A stretch of 6,598 nt of DNA from an uncultured Clostridia bacterium (GCA_947167415.1 CAMVHY010000081.1:1-6598); one strand, 5' to 3'; shown: positions 1 to 6,082, counted from the stretch's first letter. Made by a program: numbers and translations. The notes: a model not told the origin generated them from the sequence alone.

Positions 1-58
1 TTCCATCAAGTCCAAGATAATCTTGTAATTGAGCAACAAATAAATAAGAAACACTTAC
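1..58 (-). pseudogene. possible remnant of a 4-alpha-glucanotransferase (MalQ-like), off left edge
   Basis: Read on the minus strand, bases 58 to 2 give VSVSYLFVAQLQDYLGLDG. The core AQLQDYLGLDG resembles, from memory, the conserved QDxLGLG segment near the C-terminus of GH77 4-alpha-glucanotransferases. Codons look coding-like, with many G-starting codons and A/T third bases. The frame is closed by TAA at 68-70 and no ribosome site precedes a possible start. If the match is right, the N-terminal bulk of the enzyme is missing and this is a broken remnant whose intact part would continue left. A competing reading is the plus-strand frame 1-117, listed separately. The evidence is one short motif, so this is a weak call. 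Confidence 0.28.
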
Positions 59-117
59 CACACAAATTTATTTTAAAACTAAACATCGCCATAAATATCA
101 AAAAAAAATACTCATAG
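1..117 (+). other. open frame from left edge, possible 3' end of an upstream gene
   Basis: Plus-strand frame 1 is open for 38 codons from the window edge to TAG at 115-117, with a Lys/Asn/Ile-rich translation ending NIKKKYS. It could be the C-terminus of a gene entering from the left, in which case the hairpin at 228-268 might be its terminator. I recognise no family, and an open stretch this short is expected by chance in AT-rich DNA. It conflicts with the minus-strand MalQ-like reading; at most one is likely to be real. Confidence 0.15.
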
Positions 118-227
118 CAAACCGTATTATAAACAAAACATTCCTTTAACAAAAAAAATAAAATCCAAATTTAATTTATAAACATTAAACAAAAAACTTC
201 GACAAGCATAATATAAATTTATACAAC
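118..227. other. AT-rich non-coding stretch before murA
   Basis: No frame with a ribosome site or recognisable protein is visible here. Weak promoter-like words occur for the plus strand (for example TCGACA at 199-204 and CATAAT at 207-212), but no pair has convincing spacing. The murA promoter is therefore not confidently located. Confidence 0.4.
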
Positions 228-270
228 AAAAGAATCACTCGACCAAAAAATATCGCCGTGATTCTTTTTT
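228..270 (+). terminator. terminator or attenuator-like hairpin in front of murA
   Basis: An 11-base perfect stem, AAAAGAATCAC (228-238) with GTGATTCTTTT (258-268), encloses a 19-base loop and is followed by T-rich sequence to about 280. This is the form of an intrinsic terminator on the plus strand. It sits only about 45 bases before the murA ribosome site. It either ends a transcript from the left or, if murA is transcribed from further upstream, acts as an attenuator in the murA leader. No T-box or known riboswitch core was seen. Confidence 0.65.
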
Positions 271-314
271 ATTTTTTATTATACAAAAAAAAATTTAAAA
301 AAACATTTTAATCA

Positions 315-332
315 GGGAGGAAAAATAATTTG
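315..332 (+). promoter_or_regulatory. ribosome binding site fixing the TTG start of murA
   Basis: GGGAGG at 315-320 is followed by nine bases and then TTG at 330-332. The strong site compensates for the weak start codon and rules out later starts. Confidence 0.85.
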
Positions 333-1583
333 GGAAAATATTTTATTACAGGCCAAAAAAAAATAGACGGGAGTATAAATTTAATTGGCAGTAAAAATTC
401 TGCTCTTCCAATTTTAGCAGCAACTTTATTAAATTCAGGTGAAAATATAATTCATAACTGTCCCGATATTTCAGATACACATACAGCAATGCAAATTTTA
501 AAATATCTTGGTTGCAAAGTCAAATATCAAAATCATACAGCAATAATAAATTCCTCGAGCTTAAATAAATTTATCATGCCAAAAAATTTAGTAAAAAAAA
601 TGCGTTCGTCAATAATTTTTATGGGCAGTCTTTTATCTCGTTTAAAAAAAATAAAAATAAATTATCCGGGCGGTTGTTCTCTTGGAAATCGACCAATCGA
701 TTTGCATTTAAATTCTTTAAAAAAACTAGGAGTAAAAATTTTTGACGACCAAGAAAATATAATTTGTGAAGCAAAAAATTTAAAACCAACTACAATCAAA
801 TTAAAATTTCCAAGTGTAGGCGCAACACAAAATATTATTCTTGCTTCCATATTTATAAAAGGCGAAACAAAAATAATTAATCCTGCACGCGAACCAGAAA
901 TAATCGACCTACAAAATTTTTTAAAAAAAATGGGCGCTAATATAAACGGTGCTGGAACAAATCAAATTACAATTACGGGCGTAAAAAAATTAAATAATAC
1001 AGAACACACAATAATTCCCGATAGAATCGTCGCAGGAACTTTTTTACTCGCCGCAATAATCACTCATGGACAAATACAAATTAAAAAAATCATCCCACAT
1101 CATTTGCCATTAATAAATTTTGTGCAATTAGGCAGTGAAATCAATTTATTCAAAAACACAATCATTTTAAAAGCCCCGAAAAAAATTAATCCCATAAAAA
1201 AATTAATTACAAAACCTTATCCGGGATTTCCAACTGATTTGCAAGCACAATTTGTTTCCGTACTTTCACTTGCTCACGGAAAAAGTTTTGTACAAGAAAA
1301 AATTTTTGACGCCCGAAATAAACATATTCAAGAATTAATAAAAACCGGTGCGAAAATAAAAATCTTAAAAGATAATTCAAGTTTTATTATCAACGGGGTA
1401 AAAAAAATTTATGCGAGCAATTTAATTTCCAAAGATTTACGTGGTGGTGCAGCTTTAATTTTGGCTGGACTTGCTGCTCAAGGACAAACAATAATTCATG
1501 ACCAAAATTTTATTTCACGTGGCTACGAAAATATTTCACGTGATTTAAATAATCTTGGCGCACAGATAAATTTTTTTAACTAA
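330..1583 (+). CDS. murA: UDP-N-acetylglucosamine 1-carboxyvinyltransferase MurA
   Basis: Cytoplasmic enzyme of the first committed step of peptidoglycan synthesis: it transfers enolpyruvate from phosphoenolpyruvate to UDP-GlcNAc and is the fosfomycin target. The 417 residues match the usual family length. Visible hallmarks are the substrate-binding SKNSALPIL (Lys22-Asn23), Arg92, the catalytic loop PGGCSLGNRPIDLHL with the PEP/fosfomycin-reactive Cys116 and Arg121, PTDLQAQ with Asp303, the LRGGAALILAGLAAQ segment, and RGYE with Arg397. Having Cys rather than Asp at 116 predicts a fosfomycin-sensitive type. The start is TTG, chosen because GGGAGG (315-320) lies nine bases upstream and no ATG fits. 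The gene appears monocistronic and is closed by a terminator shared with the convergent small gene. I cannot tell whether it is the MurA1 or MurA2/MurZ paralogue. Its coding strand has more C than G, unlike fprA. Confidence 0.97.
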   Translation: MGKYFITGQKKIDGSINLIGSKNSALPILAATLLNSGENIIHNCPDISDTHTAMQILKYLGCKVKYQNHTAIINSSSLNKFIMPKNLVKKMRSSIIFMGSLLSRLKKIKINYPGGCSLGNRPIDLHLNSLKKLGVKIFDDQENIICEAKNLKPTTIKLKFPSVGATQNIILASIFIKGETKIINPAREPEIIDLQNFLKKMGANINGAGTNQITITGVKKLNNTEHTIIPDRIVAGTFLLAAIITHGQIQIKKIIPHHLPLINFVQLGSEINLFKNTIILKAPKKINPIKKLITKPYPGFPTDLQAQFVSVLSLAHGKSFVQEKIFDARNKHIQELIKTGAKIKILKDNSSFIINGVKKIYASNLISKDLRGGAALILAGLAAQGQTIIHDQNFISRGYENISRDLNNLGAQINFFN

Positions 1584-1588
1584 AAAAA

Positions 1589-1630
1589 ATTGCTCGGGCA
1601 AAAAATGATTTCGCCCGAGCAATCTCTTTT
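1589..1630. terminator. bidirectional terminator between murA and the Cys-rich gene
   Basis: An 11-base perfect stem, ATTGCTCGGGC (1589-1599) with GCCCGAGCAAT (1613-1623), has a 13-base loop. It is followed on the plus strand by CTCTTTTT and preceded by a run of eight A, which is a T-tract for minus-strand transcripts. It begins six bases after the murA stop and sits 22 bases beyond the stop of the converging small gene, so it can end both transcripts. Confidence 0.9.
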
Positions 1631-1644
1631 TAATAACATAAATA

Positions 1645-1899
1645 TTATTCGCAATCACAACAACAATTATTTTCTTTATCATTGCATCCACAGTCACAAT
1701 CACTATCATGTTTATCATTATAACCACAGTCATATTTATATTCATATTTATGGCAACAGTTAAATAAAACAATTTTTATAAATGCAACAACCGAAAACGC
1801 AAATAAAAAAACAGACGTCAAAACTAATAAAACATCTTTTACACACTCAAAACTATCATGATTCGTCAAAACATCAAAAGATTTTAAAGCTGGTTTCAT
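1645..1899 (-). CDS. small single-helix membrane protein with Cys-rich C-terminal tail
   Basis: An 84-residue protein of no family I recognise. The ATG at 1899 is preferred over GTG at 1908 because the ribosome site AAGGAAGG lies eight bases before the ATG but abuts the GTG. Residues 1-21 are polar with one Cys (19). Residues about 22-46 form one hydrophobic segment, a probable transmembrane helix (DVLLVLTSVFLFAFSVVAF...). Residues 48-84 are remarkable: ten cysteines (48, 49, 58, 68, 70, 72, 79, 80, 81, 83) with many Asp, Asn, Lys and Tyr and two His, ending CCCDCE. Such a tail could bind metal or form disulfides, which is inference. Lys42 after the helix and the acidic tail leave topology unclear. 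It is a separate unit, convergent with murA and downstream of the GNAT gene's terminator. A chance frame is unlikely given the ribosome site, helix and shared terminator. Confidence 0.72.
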   Translation of the reverse strand: MKPALKSFDVLTNHDSFECVKDVLLVLTSVFLFAFSVVAFIKIVLFNCCHKYEYKYDCGYNDKHDSDCDCGCNDKENNCCCDCE

Positions 1900-1926
1900 A
1901 AAAGCCACCTTCCTTAATTTTTTTTA

Positions 1927-1951
1927 ACAAGCCTTAAAAAAATTTGCTTGT
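1927..1951 (-). promoter_or_regulatory. weak hairpin in the leader of the Cys-rich gene
   Basis: ACAAGC at 1927-1932 is complementary to GCTTGT at 1946-1951, with a 13-base AT-rich loop. In the minus-strand transcript this six-base stem would lie just before the ribosome site of the small gene. It may be incidental in such AT-rich DNA. Confidence 0.25.
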
Positions 1952-1968
1952 GAAACAAATATATCACA
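1949..1968. promoter_or_regulatory. TGTGA-N10-TCACA dyad overlapping a candidate -10 of the Cys-rich gene
   Basis: TGTGA (1949-1953) and TCACA (1964-1968) form inverted arms ten bases apart. On the minus strand the centre holds TATATT (1963-1958), a candidate -10 with TTGTTT (1988-1983) as a loosely spaced -35 (19 bases). The arms look like CRP/FNR-type half-sites, but those usually have shorter spacers. A repressor operator over a promoter is possible and unproven. Confidence 0.25.
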
Positions 1969-2027
1969 GCAAAAATATTTCAAAACAAATTTTTTACCAA
2001 CGTGCTTTTTTTATTTTTTATATATTC

Positions 2028-2039
2028 TTATCATGATAA
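2028..2039. repeat. 12-base perfect palindrome
   Basis: TTATCATGATAA is a perfect palindrome, flanked by further AT-rich sequence. It lies about 130 bases upstream of the small Cys-rich gene and downstream of a candidate minus-strand promoter. It resembles the AT-rich boxes of metalloregulators only loosely: the half-sites are in the opposite order to a Fur box. An operator is possible. Confidence 0.3.
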
Positions 2040-2094
2040 TAAATAAATATTCATATCGAAATAAAAAAATATTCGTACTTAAAATTTAAACGAT

Positions 2095-2124
2095 AGTATA
2101 AATGTTTTTTGCGACATATATCAA
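2095..2124 (-). promoter_or_regulatory. candidate distal promoter for the Cys-rich gene
   Basis: On the minus strand, TTGATA (2124-2119) is followed after 18 bases by TATACT (2100-2095), each close to the consensus. It lies just past the terminator of the GNAT gene and would give the small gene a leader of about 190 bases containing the palindrome and both dyads. A second, poorer candidate lies nearer the gene. Confidence 0.35.
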
Positions 2125-2164
2125 ATCTATCAGTTACAAACAAACCAATTGCATATATTTTTTG

Positions 2165-2198
2165 TAAACAAAAAAGATCCTGACTATCAAGATCTTTT
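2165..2198 (-). terminator. terminator of the GNAT gene, overlapping its last codons
   Basis: On the minus strand AAAAGATC (2198-2191) pairs with GATCTTTT (2179-2172) around an 11-base loop and runs into TTTTTTGTTT. The upstream arm lies inside the last codons of the gene and the TGA stop (2189-2187) is in the loop, so coding sequence and terminator are merged. Confidence 0.75.
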
Positions 2199-2795
2199 AT
2201 TTTTCTGTATTGATTTAGGATCAGTTTTAACCCAATAACGACATAAAGTAATCGGTTTGCCATGTTCTGTCGAAGGTAATTTATCTCTTAAAATTCCACC
2301 TGCATGTTCAATCAATGTCTTTGACGCAATATTATCTTCACTACATGTTATTAAAGCCGGATTAATTTTAAATCTATAAGCTTCTTGTAATAAAAATCTT
2401 AATAATAAAGTCCCATAACCTTGATTTCTTTTTCCAAGACGAATCGCATAGCCAATGTTTGCTCCGTATTCTTCAATTGCTTTCGTCATACGATGACGAA
2501 TTATTCCTATGCCAATATATTCTTTTTTATCAACTAACCAATAAGTTGTCGACGGAACATTTAACATTTTAGATTCGCCGTTAACCTTTTCAAAATAAAG
2601 TTGACGTGTGATTCCTTTTTGATACGCTGCAAAATTATTATCTTCGCCTTTTTTTAAATGCGCAAATTCTTTCAGGTCATGCAAAAAAGATCTTTCGCCT
2701 GCTTTTTCTGACTCTTGACAAGCTTGATAATAGCTGTCCCAATATTTTCTCGATGGAGAAATTAAAACTGCAAACAATTTTTCTTTTGTGGACAT
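2187..2795 (-). CDS. GNAT-family N-acetyltransferase (COG3981 type)
   Basis: A cytoplasmic acetyl-CoA-dependent acyltransferase of the GNAT fold; the acceptor is unknown. The ATG at 2795 is chosen because AAAGGAGTGG lies just upstream; the frame stays open further 5' to a TTG but without a ribosome site. The 202 residues show VPSTTYWLVD (80-89), a strand followed by GIGIIRHRM, then motif A with NIGYAIRL and the acetyl-CoA pyrophosphate loop RNQGYGT (123-129), and motif B around ITCSEDNIASKTLIEHAGG (149-167). This combination is typical of the predicted acetyltransferases in COG3981. An N-terminal extension of about 75 polar residues and a Lys-rich C-terminus flank the domain. It is transcribed alone, divergently from the rubredoxin operon, and has its own terminator. 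Small molecules, aminoacyl groups or protein N-termini are all possible acceptors. Confidence 0.88.
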   Translation of the reverse strand: MSTKEKLFAVLISPSRKYWDSYYQACQESEKAGERSFLHDLKEFAHLKKGEDNNFAAYQKGITRQLYFEKVNGESKMLNVPSTTYWLVDKKEYIGIGIIRHRMTKAIEEYGANIGYAIRLGKRNQGYGTLLLRFLLQEAYRFKINPALITCSEDNIASKTLIEHAGGILRDKLPSTEHGKPITLCRYWVKTDPKSIQKNKRS

Positions 2796-2825
2796 TTTTT
2801 TACCACTCCTTTTATTTTTTCCTTC

Positions 2826-2853
2826 ATTATAAAAAAATTTTCGCGCCAAACAA
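2826..2853 (-). promoter_or_regulatory. promoter of the GNAT gene
   Basis: On the minus strand TTGTTT (2853-2848) is followed after 16 bases by a perfect TATAAT (2831-2826), about 30 bases before the start codon. The -35 is only half consensus. It lies back to back with the rubredoxin promoter. Confidence 0.6.
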
Positions 2854-2878
2854 AATTTTTATTCGAAAAAAATAATTC

Positions 2879-2907
2879 TTGAAACAAATTTTTTTTCTGC
2901 ATATAAT
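2879..2907 (+). promoter_or_regulatory. promoter of the rubredoxin-fprA operon
   Basis: TTGAAA (2879-2884), a 17-base spacer and a perfect TATAAT (2902-2907) make the strongest plus-strand promoter in the window. The start codon of rubredoxin is 35 bases beyond the -10. No clear operator dyad overlaps it, so high constitutive expression is plausible. Confidence 0.8.
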
Positions 2908-2941
2908 CCTTTTATTATTTTTATTTAGGAGGTGTTTTTAA

Positions 2942-3100
2942 ATGAAATATGTTTGTGAAGTGTGTGGGTTTGTTTACGATGAAGAATTAGGTTTACCAGA
3001 AAAAAATATTGCGCCGGGAACAAAATTTGATAACTTACCAGATGATTTTGTTTGTCCTGAATGTGGTGTAGAAAAAAATATGTTTGAACTGGAAAACTAA
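2942..3100 (+). CDS. rub: rubredoxin
   Basis: A small cytoplasmic one-iron electron carrier of 52 residues, the usual rubredoxin length. The four iron ligands are in the two classical knuckles: CEVCGF (Cys5, Cys8) and CPECGV (Cys38, Cys41). Also typical are the aromatic Tyr3, VYDEELG (11-17), the [17 protein letters not shown] core with its PGT turn, and the acidic composition. AGGAGG at 2928-2933 precedes the ATG by eight bases. It is the first gene of an operon: fprA follows after 26 bases without a terminator or promoter. Rubredoxin is the known direct electron donor to flavo-diiron proteins of anaerobes, so the pairing supports the function of both. The protein that reduces rubredoxin is not in the window. 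Confidence 0.96.
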   Translation: MKYVCEVCGFVYDEELGLPEKNIAPGTKFDNLPDDFVCPECGVEKNMFELEN

Positions 3101-3126
3101 AAATAAACACAAAGGAAAAATTTTGT

Positions 3127-4332
3127 ATGGCAAAAAAAATAAATGACTTTATTTATTATGTCGGAGTTTTAAATCCAAATTCACGAATTTCAGATGTGAT
3201 AGTAAAAACAGATTTTGGAACATCATATAATTCTTTTTTGATTAAAGATAAAAAAATTGCCTTGGTCGAAACATGTCACAATGATTTTTTTGAGGATTGT
3301 CTTGAGAATATAAAAGAAGTATGTGATTTAGATTCAATCGATTATATTATTTTGAATCATACCGAACCGGATCATTCGGGCGCGTTAAAAAAAATAATAA
3401 AATTGGCGCCAAATGCAAAAATAATTTGTTCTAAAGCCGGAGCAATTTATTTAAAAAATATTCTTAATCAAGATTTGGATTTTATAATCGCGCAAAATGA
3501 TTTTGAGTTGGATTTGGGCAAAAATAAAATTAAATTTATTTCAGCTCCGTTTTTACATTGGCCTGACAGTATGTTTAGTTTGCTCGAAAATAAAAATTTT
3601 AAAGCTTTGTTTTCGTGTGATTTTTTAGGTTGTCATTTTTGTGAACCAGGAATTTTTGATTTTAAAATAAAATTTTTGAGTGATTATGATTTAATGCTCA
3701 AGAATTATTTTAAAAATATTTTTGGCCCGTTTAAAAAATATGTTTTGTTGGGTCTAGAAAAAATTAATGGGATTGATTTGGATTTTGTTTTTACAAGTCA
3801 CGGTCCTGTTTTAACAAAAAATAATTTGTTGGATAAAACAATCGAAAAATATAAAACTTGGGCGTCAGAAAAAAAAGACACGAAAAATAAATATGTTGCG
3901 ATTTTTTATTGTTCAGCTTATGGAAATACATTTGAGTTGGCAAAAAAAATAAAAACAGGAATTTTGGAGCGCAATAAAAATTTGGATGTGAAATTATTTA
4001 ATATTATTGAGCATGATTTAGATTTTTTACGTGATGAATTAAATAAAAGCGATGCATTTTTGATTGGCAGTCCGACAATTAATCGTGATGCAGTTGCTCC
4101 CGTTTGGAATTTATTAACCGGAATCGACGCAATTAATAATAAAAATAAAAATGCGGCAGTTTTTGGATCGTTTGGATGGAGCGGCGAAGCAATCGATTTT
4201 ATTTTTAATAGATTAAAAGATTTAAAACTTAATGTTTTTGAAGATAGACTAAAAATAAATTTTGTGCCGAGTGGAAAAGATTTGGAAAGCGCAAAAACTT
4301 TTGGTTTTGAGTTCGCAAAAAGTTTTGCCTGA
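3127..4332 (+). CDS. fprA: flavo-diiron protein (A-type flavoprotein), O2/NO reductase
   Basis: A cytoplasmic enzyme that takes electrons from rubredoxin and reduces O2 to water or NO to N2O, protecting anaerobes. The 401 residues fit the two-domain class A type. The N-terminal metallo-beta-lactamase-like domain (about 1-250) keeps every diiron ligand: His78, Glu80, Asp82 and His83 in NHTEPDHSGAL, His144 in FLHWPDSMF, Asp165 in FSCDFLG and His225 in TSHGP. The C-terminal flavodoxin domain (about 256-401) has the FMN phosphate loop YCSAYGNTFELA (261-272), GSPTINRDAVAPVWN (315-329) and FGSFGWSGEAI (347-356). There is no C-terminal rubredoxin or flavin-reductase fusion, consistent with the separate upstream rubredoxin. 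AAAGGA (3111-3116) precedes the ATG. Its coding strand is rich in G and T. Its last codons and terminator are repeated at 6151-6228. Confidence 0.97.
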   Translation: MAKKINDFIYYVGVLNPNSRISDVIVKTDFGTSYNSFLIKDKKIALVETCHNDFFEDCLENIKEVCDLDSIDYIILNHTEPDHSGALKKIIKLAPNAKIICSKAGAIYLKNILNQDLDFIIAQNDFELDLGKNKIKFISAPFLHWPDSMFSLLENKNFKALFSCDFLGCHFCEPGIFDFKIKFLSDYDLMLKNYFKNIFGPFKKYVLLGLEKINGIDLDFVFTSHGPVLTKNNLLDKTIEKYKTWASEKKDTKNKYVAIFYCSAYGNTFELAKKIKTGILERNKNLDVKLFNIIEHDLDFLRDELNKSDAFLIGSPTINRDAVAPVWNLLTGIDAINNKNKNAAVFGSFGWSGEAIDFIFNRLKDLKLNVFEDRLKINFVPSGKDLESAKTFGFEFAKSFA

Positions 4333-4749
4333 GAAAAATTAAAATAAAATAAAGAAAAGAGTGACTAAAAATCACTCTTTTTTTATCGCATAAAATTATA
4401 AGTCTAATTCTTTATTACGTATGGATTTCATTCGGCGAATTTTCTGATTCAGGGAGTTGATTAAAACAATCTTTAACTTCTTTTCGCCAAAACATATCAA
4501 AAGGAATTTTGTTTCTAGCTTCCGATTTCGTCTTTGAATTTTTAATATCTTGTATAGCGATAGATCTCCTACTATTTTCTATTTTTTTACAAATTTCTAT
4601 GAACATACAGAAAAGTACACACATTATAGAAAAAGGAATGAGCAAAAAAAGTTTAGGCCAGAAAACTGGAATTGTAATCAAACCGATTATTATCAAAGAA
4701 ATGCATACAAGATAAATAAATAATACCAAAATAAGATCTTTAATATTAA
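4291..4749. repeat. direct repeat, copy 1 (fprA tail, terminator, 3' end of unknown gene)
   Basis: This stretch matches 6143-6598 at an offset of about 1,850 bases with few length changes. It covers the end of fprA, the shared terminator and the visible 3' part of the 539-residue gene. Copy 1 runs on without a break from the body of fprA. The repeat extends beyond the part visible in the window, since copy 2 is cut at the right edge. Confidence 0.92.
4355..4384. terminator. bidirectional terminator between fprA and the unknown gene
   Basis: A ten-base stem, AAAAGAGTGA (4355-4364) with TCACTCTTTT (4372-4381), has a seven-base loop and continues into T on the plus strand. The A-rich sequence 4335-4358 supplies a T-tract for minus-strand transcripts. 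It lies 22 bases beyond the fprA stop and can also end the converging unknown gene. Confidence 0.88.
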
Positions 4750-6034
4750 TACTGAGATCTGTTTTTTCATGATTATACATCGGATCATTTTTTATAACAG
4801 ACCGGTTTTCTTTTATATCATTTTTTTGTTTTTCCGATTCTTGCACAGAGGCGGTTATTTGATTAAAAATATTTTTCAATTCCTCATCGAGAGAAAACAA
4901 CTTTACACAAATTTCATTGTCTAATACTTCCCTACCTATATCAATGCTACTTTTTTCTTTTAAACTATCTTGAGCCCACTGTTTTAAACTTGTTAGCAAA
5001 TTCTTTTTTTCATTATCGTCATTTTTTTCACAGTAATCTAATAAAAAACTAGCAGTGGAACAATGCCGTTTATTAAAAAAATCCGATAAGCATATATTTT
5101 TATCTCGAAAAACTTCCGTTAATTTTCTAATTAATATTGGGCGAACGGCATTTTTTATTCCCATAGGCATAACATTTTCCTCTTCATTAAGTATTTTTTT
5201 ACATATGCCATTAACATCGGCAAAACGGATACTTTCATGATCATAATAGAGATGAAACGACGTTAACGAAAAAAAAGGTTTTAAATATAGCTTGTCAAAA
5301 ATGGGAATAATAAATTTATCGGGAACCTTATCGTTTCCTTTAAACAAAAGCCAAAATTCTTGGTCAAGTAGTTTTGAAGCAAGTCTTGGAGATATGTTAT
5401 CCACTTTTTTTAAATAATCTAATATCAAATTTTTTACTTCACCTACATTTATATTTTTATTATTAACGCCGAGAATACTAATTAAATCGATTACCAATTC
5501 GTCAAAGTTTAAAAAAAATTCTTCAAATCCCTCACGCTTAATAACAAAATCAGACAAAAGAATCTTTTTAATTACATTAAAACTATCCTTATCACTAATT
5601 ATAAACCTAGCAAAATTTTTACCTTTAAATAGATTTATTAGATGGTAAACAAAATGGCGAACCTTTTCGCGAATATCACCATCTTTAGCCAAATTTGTCA
5701 TTTTATCATCAGGCTCATCATAAAAAAAAACTATATTATACTCATCACTATAAATCACTCTAGTTTCTGGTTTTTCACAAAAACATAAAGGTACAGTACT
5801 TTTATTTTTTTTACCATATTCCTCACGAGCTCCATTCAAGTCTTCTAACTCGCTCGCACCTTCATTATTTTCTTTATTCACATTACTAAGGTAGTTTTGC
5901 ACCAATCCATGAACTAAACTATAAATACCATTTGATTCTGTTATTAAATGCATTTTTTCTTGATAAAACTTCAATTTGTCATCCGATTGATCACCTGAAA
6001 GTATTGACACTGCACCCACATTATTTTGTTTCAT
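4415..6034 (-). CDS. unknown protein with C-terminal two-helix membrane anchor (duplicated family, copy 1)
   Basis: A 539-residue protein I do not recognise. The ATG at 6034 is chosen because GGGAG lies nine bases upstream; in-frame TTG codons at 6040 and 6037 are closer than is usual. There is no signal peptide. Residues 1-80 are polar and acidic. Residues about 85-360 look like a mixed, largely helical soluble domain rich in Lys, Asp, Phe and Leu, without a visible catalytic motif; CFC (84-86) is the only close Cys pair there. Residues about 383-413 are charged and may form a coiled coil. Two hydrophobic segments, about 434-457 and 459-481, form a membrane hairpin, so N- and C-termini are probably both cytoplasmic. 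The tail 482-539 is polar and is the best-conserved part in the paralogue (FWRK..VKDCFN.LPESENS). It has its own promoter and shares a terminator with fprA. No function is assigned. Confidence 0.82.
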   Translation of the reverse strand: MKQNNVGAVSILSGDQSDDKLKFYQEKMHLITESNGIYSLVHGLVQNYLSNVNKENNEGASELEDLNGAREEYGKKNKSTVPLCFCEKPETRVIYSDEYNIVFFYDEPDDKMTNLAKDGDIREKVRHFVYHLINLFKGKNFARFIISDKDSFNVIKKILLSDFVIKREGFEEFFLNFDELVIDLISILGVNNKNINVGEVKNLILDYLKKVDNISPRLASKLLDQEFWLLFKGNDKVPDKFIIPIFDKLYLKPFFSLTSFHLYYDHESIRFADVNGICKKILNEEENVMPMGIKNAVRPILIRKLTEVFRDKNICLSDFFNKRHCSTASFLLDYCEKNDDNEKKNLLTSLKQWAQDSLKEKSSIDIGREVLDNEICVKLFSLDEELKNIFNQITASVQESEKQKNDIKENRSVIKNDPMYNHEKTDLSINIKDLILVLFIYLVCISLIIIGLITIPVFWPKLFLLIPFSIMCVLFCMFIEICKKIENSRRSIAIQDIKNSKTKSEARNKIPFDMFWRKEVKDCFNQLPESENSPNEIHT

Positions 6035-6082
6035 CAACAATCGCTCCCAAAATTTTAAAAAAGTTTCTAATACAACACTATT

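Noticed and set aside
662..850. Minus-strand open frame of 62 codons inside murA
   Set aside because: It lies wholly within a well-supported gene on the other strand, with no ribosome site or recognisable motif.
1545..1772. Minus-strand open frame of 75 codons across the murA end and Cys-rich gene
   Set aside because: It overlaps the real small gene in another frame and runs through the shared terminator; no ribosome site.
2028..2039. Fur or PerR box
   Set aside because: The palindrome TTATCATGATAA has half-sites in the opposite order to GATAAT-N-ATTATC and is too short; kept only as an unassigned palindrome.
2051..2263. Minus-strand open frame of 70 codons across the end of the GNAT gene
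   Set aside because: It overlaps the GNAT C-terminus in another frame and reads through its terminator; the translation is low-complexity.
2796..2849. N-terminal extension of the GNAT protein to a TTG at 2849
   Set aside because: It would cover the candidate promoter TATAAT and has no ribosome site, while AAAGGAGTGG fits the ATG at 2795.
2925..3110. Minus-strand open frame opposite rubredoxin
   Set aside because: It is the antisense of a certain rubredoxin gene and lacks a start context of its own.
4509..4715. Plus-strand frame opposite the membrane hairpin of the unknown gene, with a similar one at 6211-6564
   Set aside because: Their resemblance to each other follows from the duplication. 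Each is the mirror of a supported minus-strand gene and has no ribosome site.
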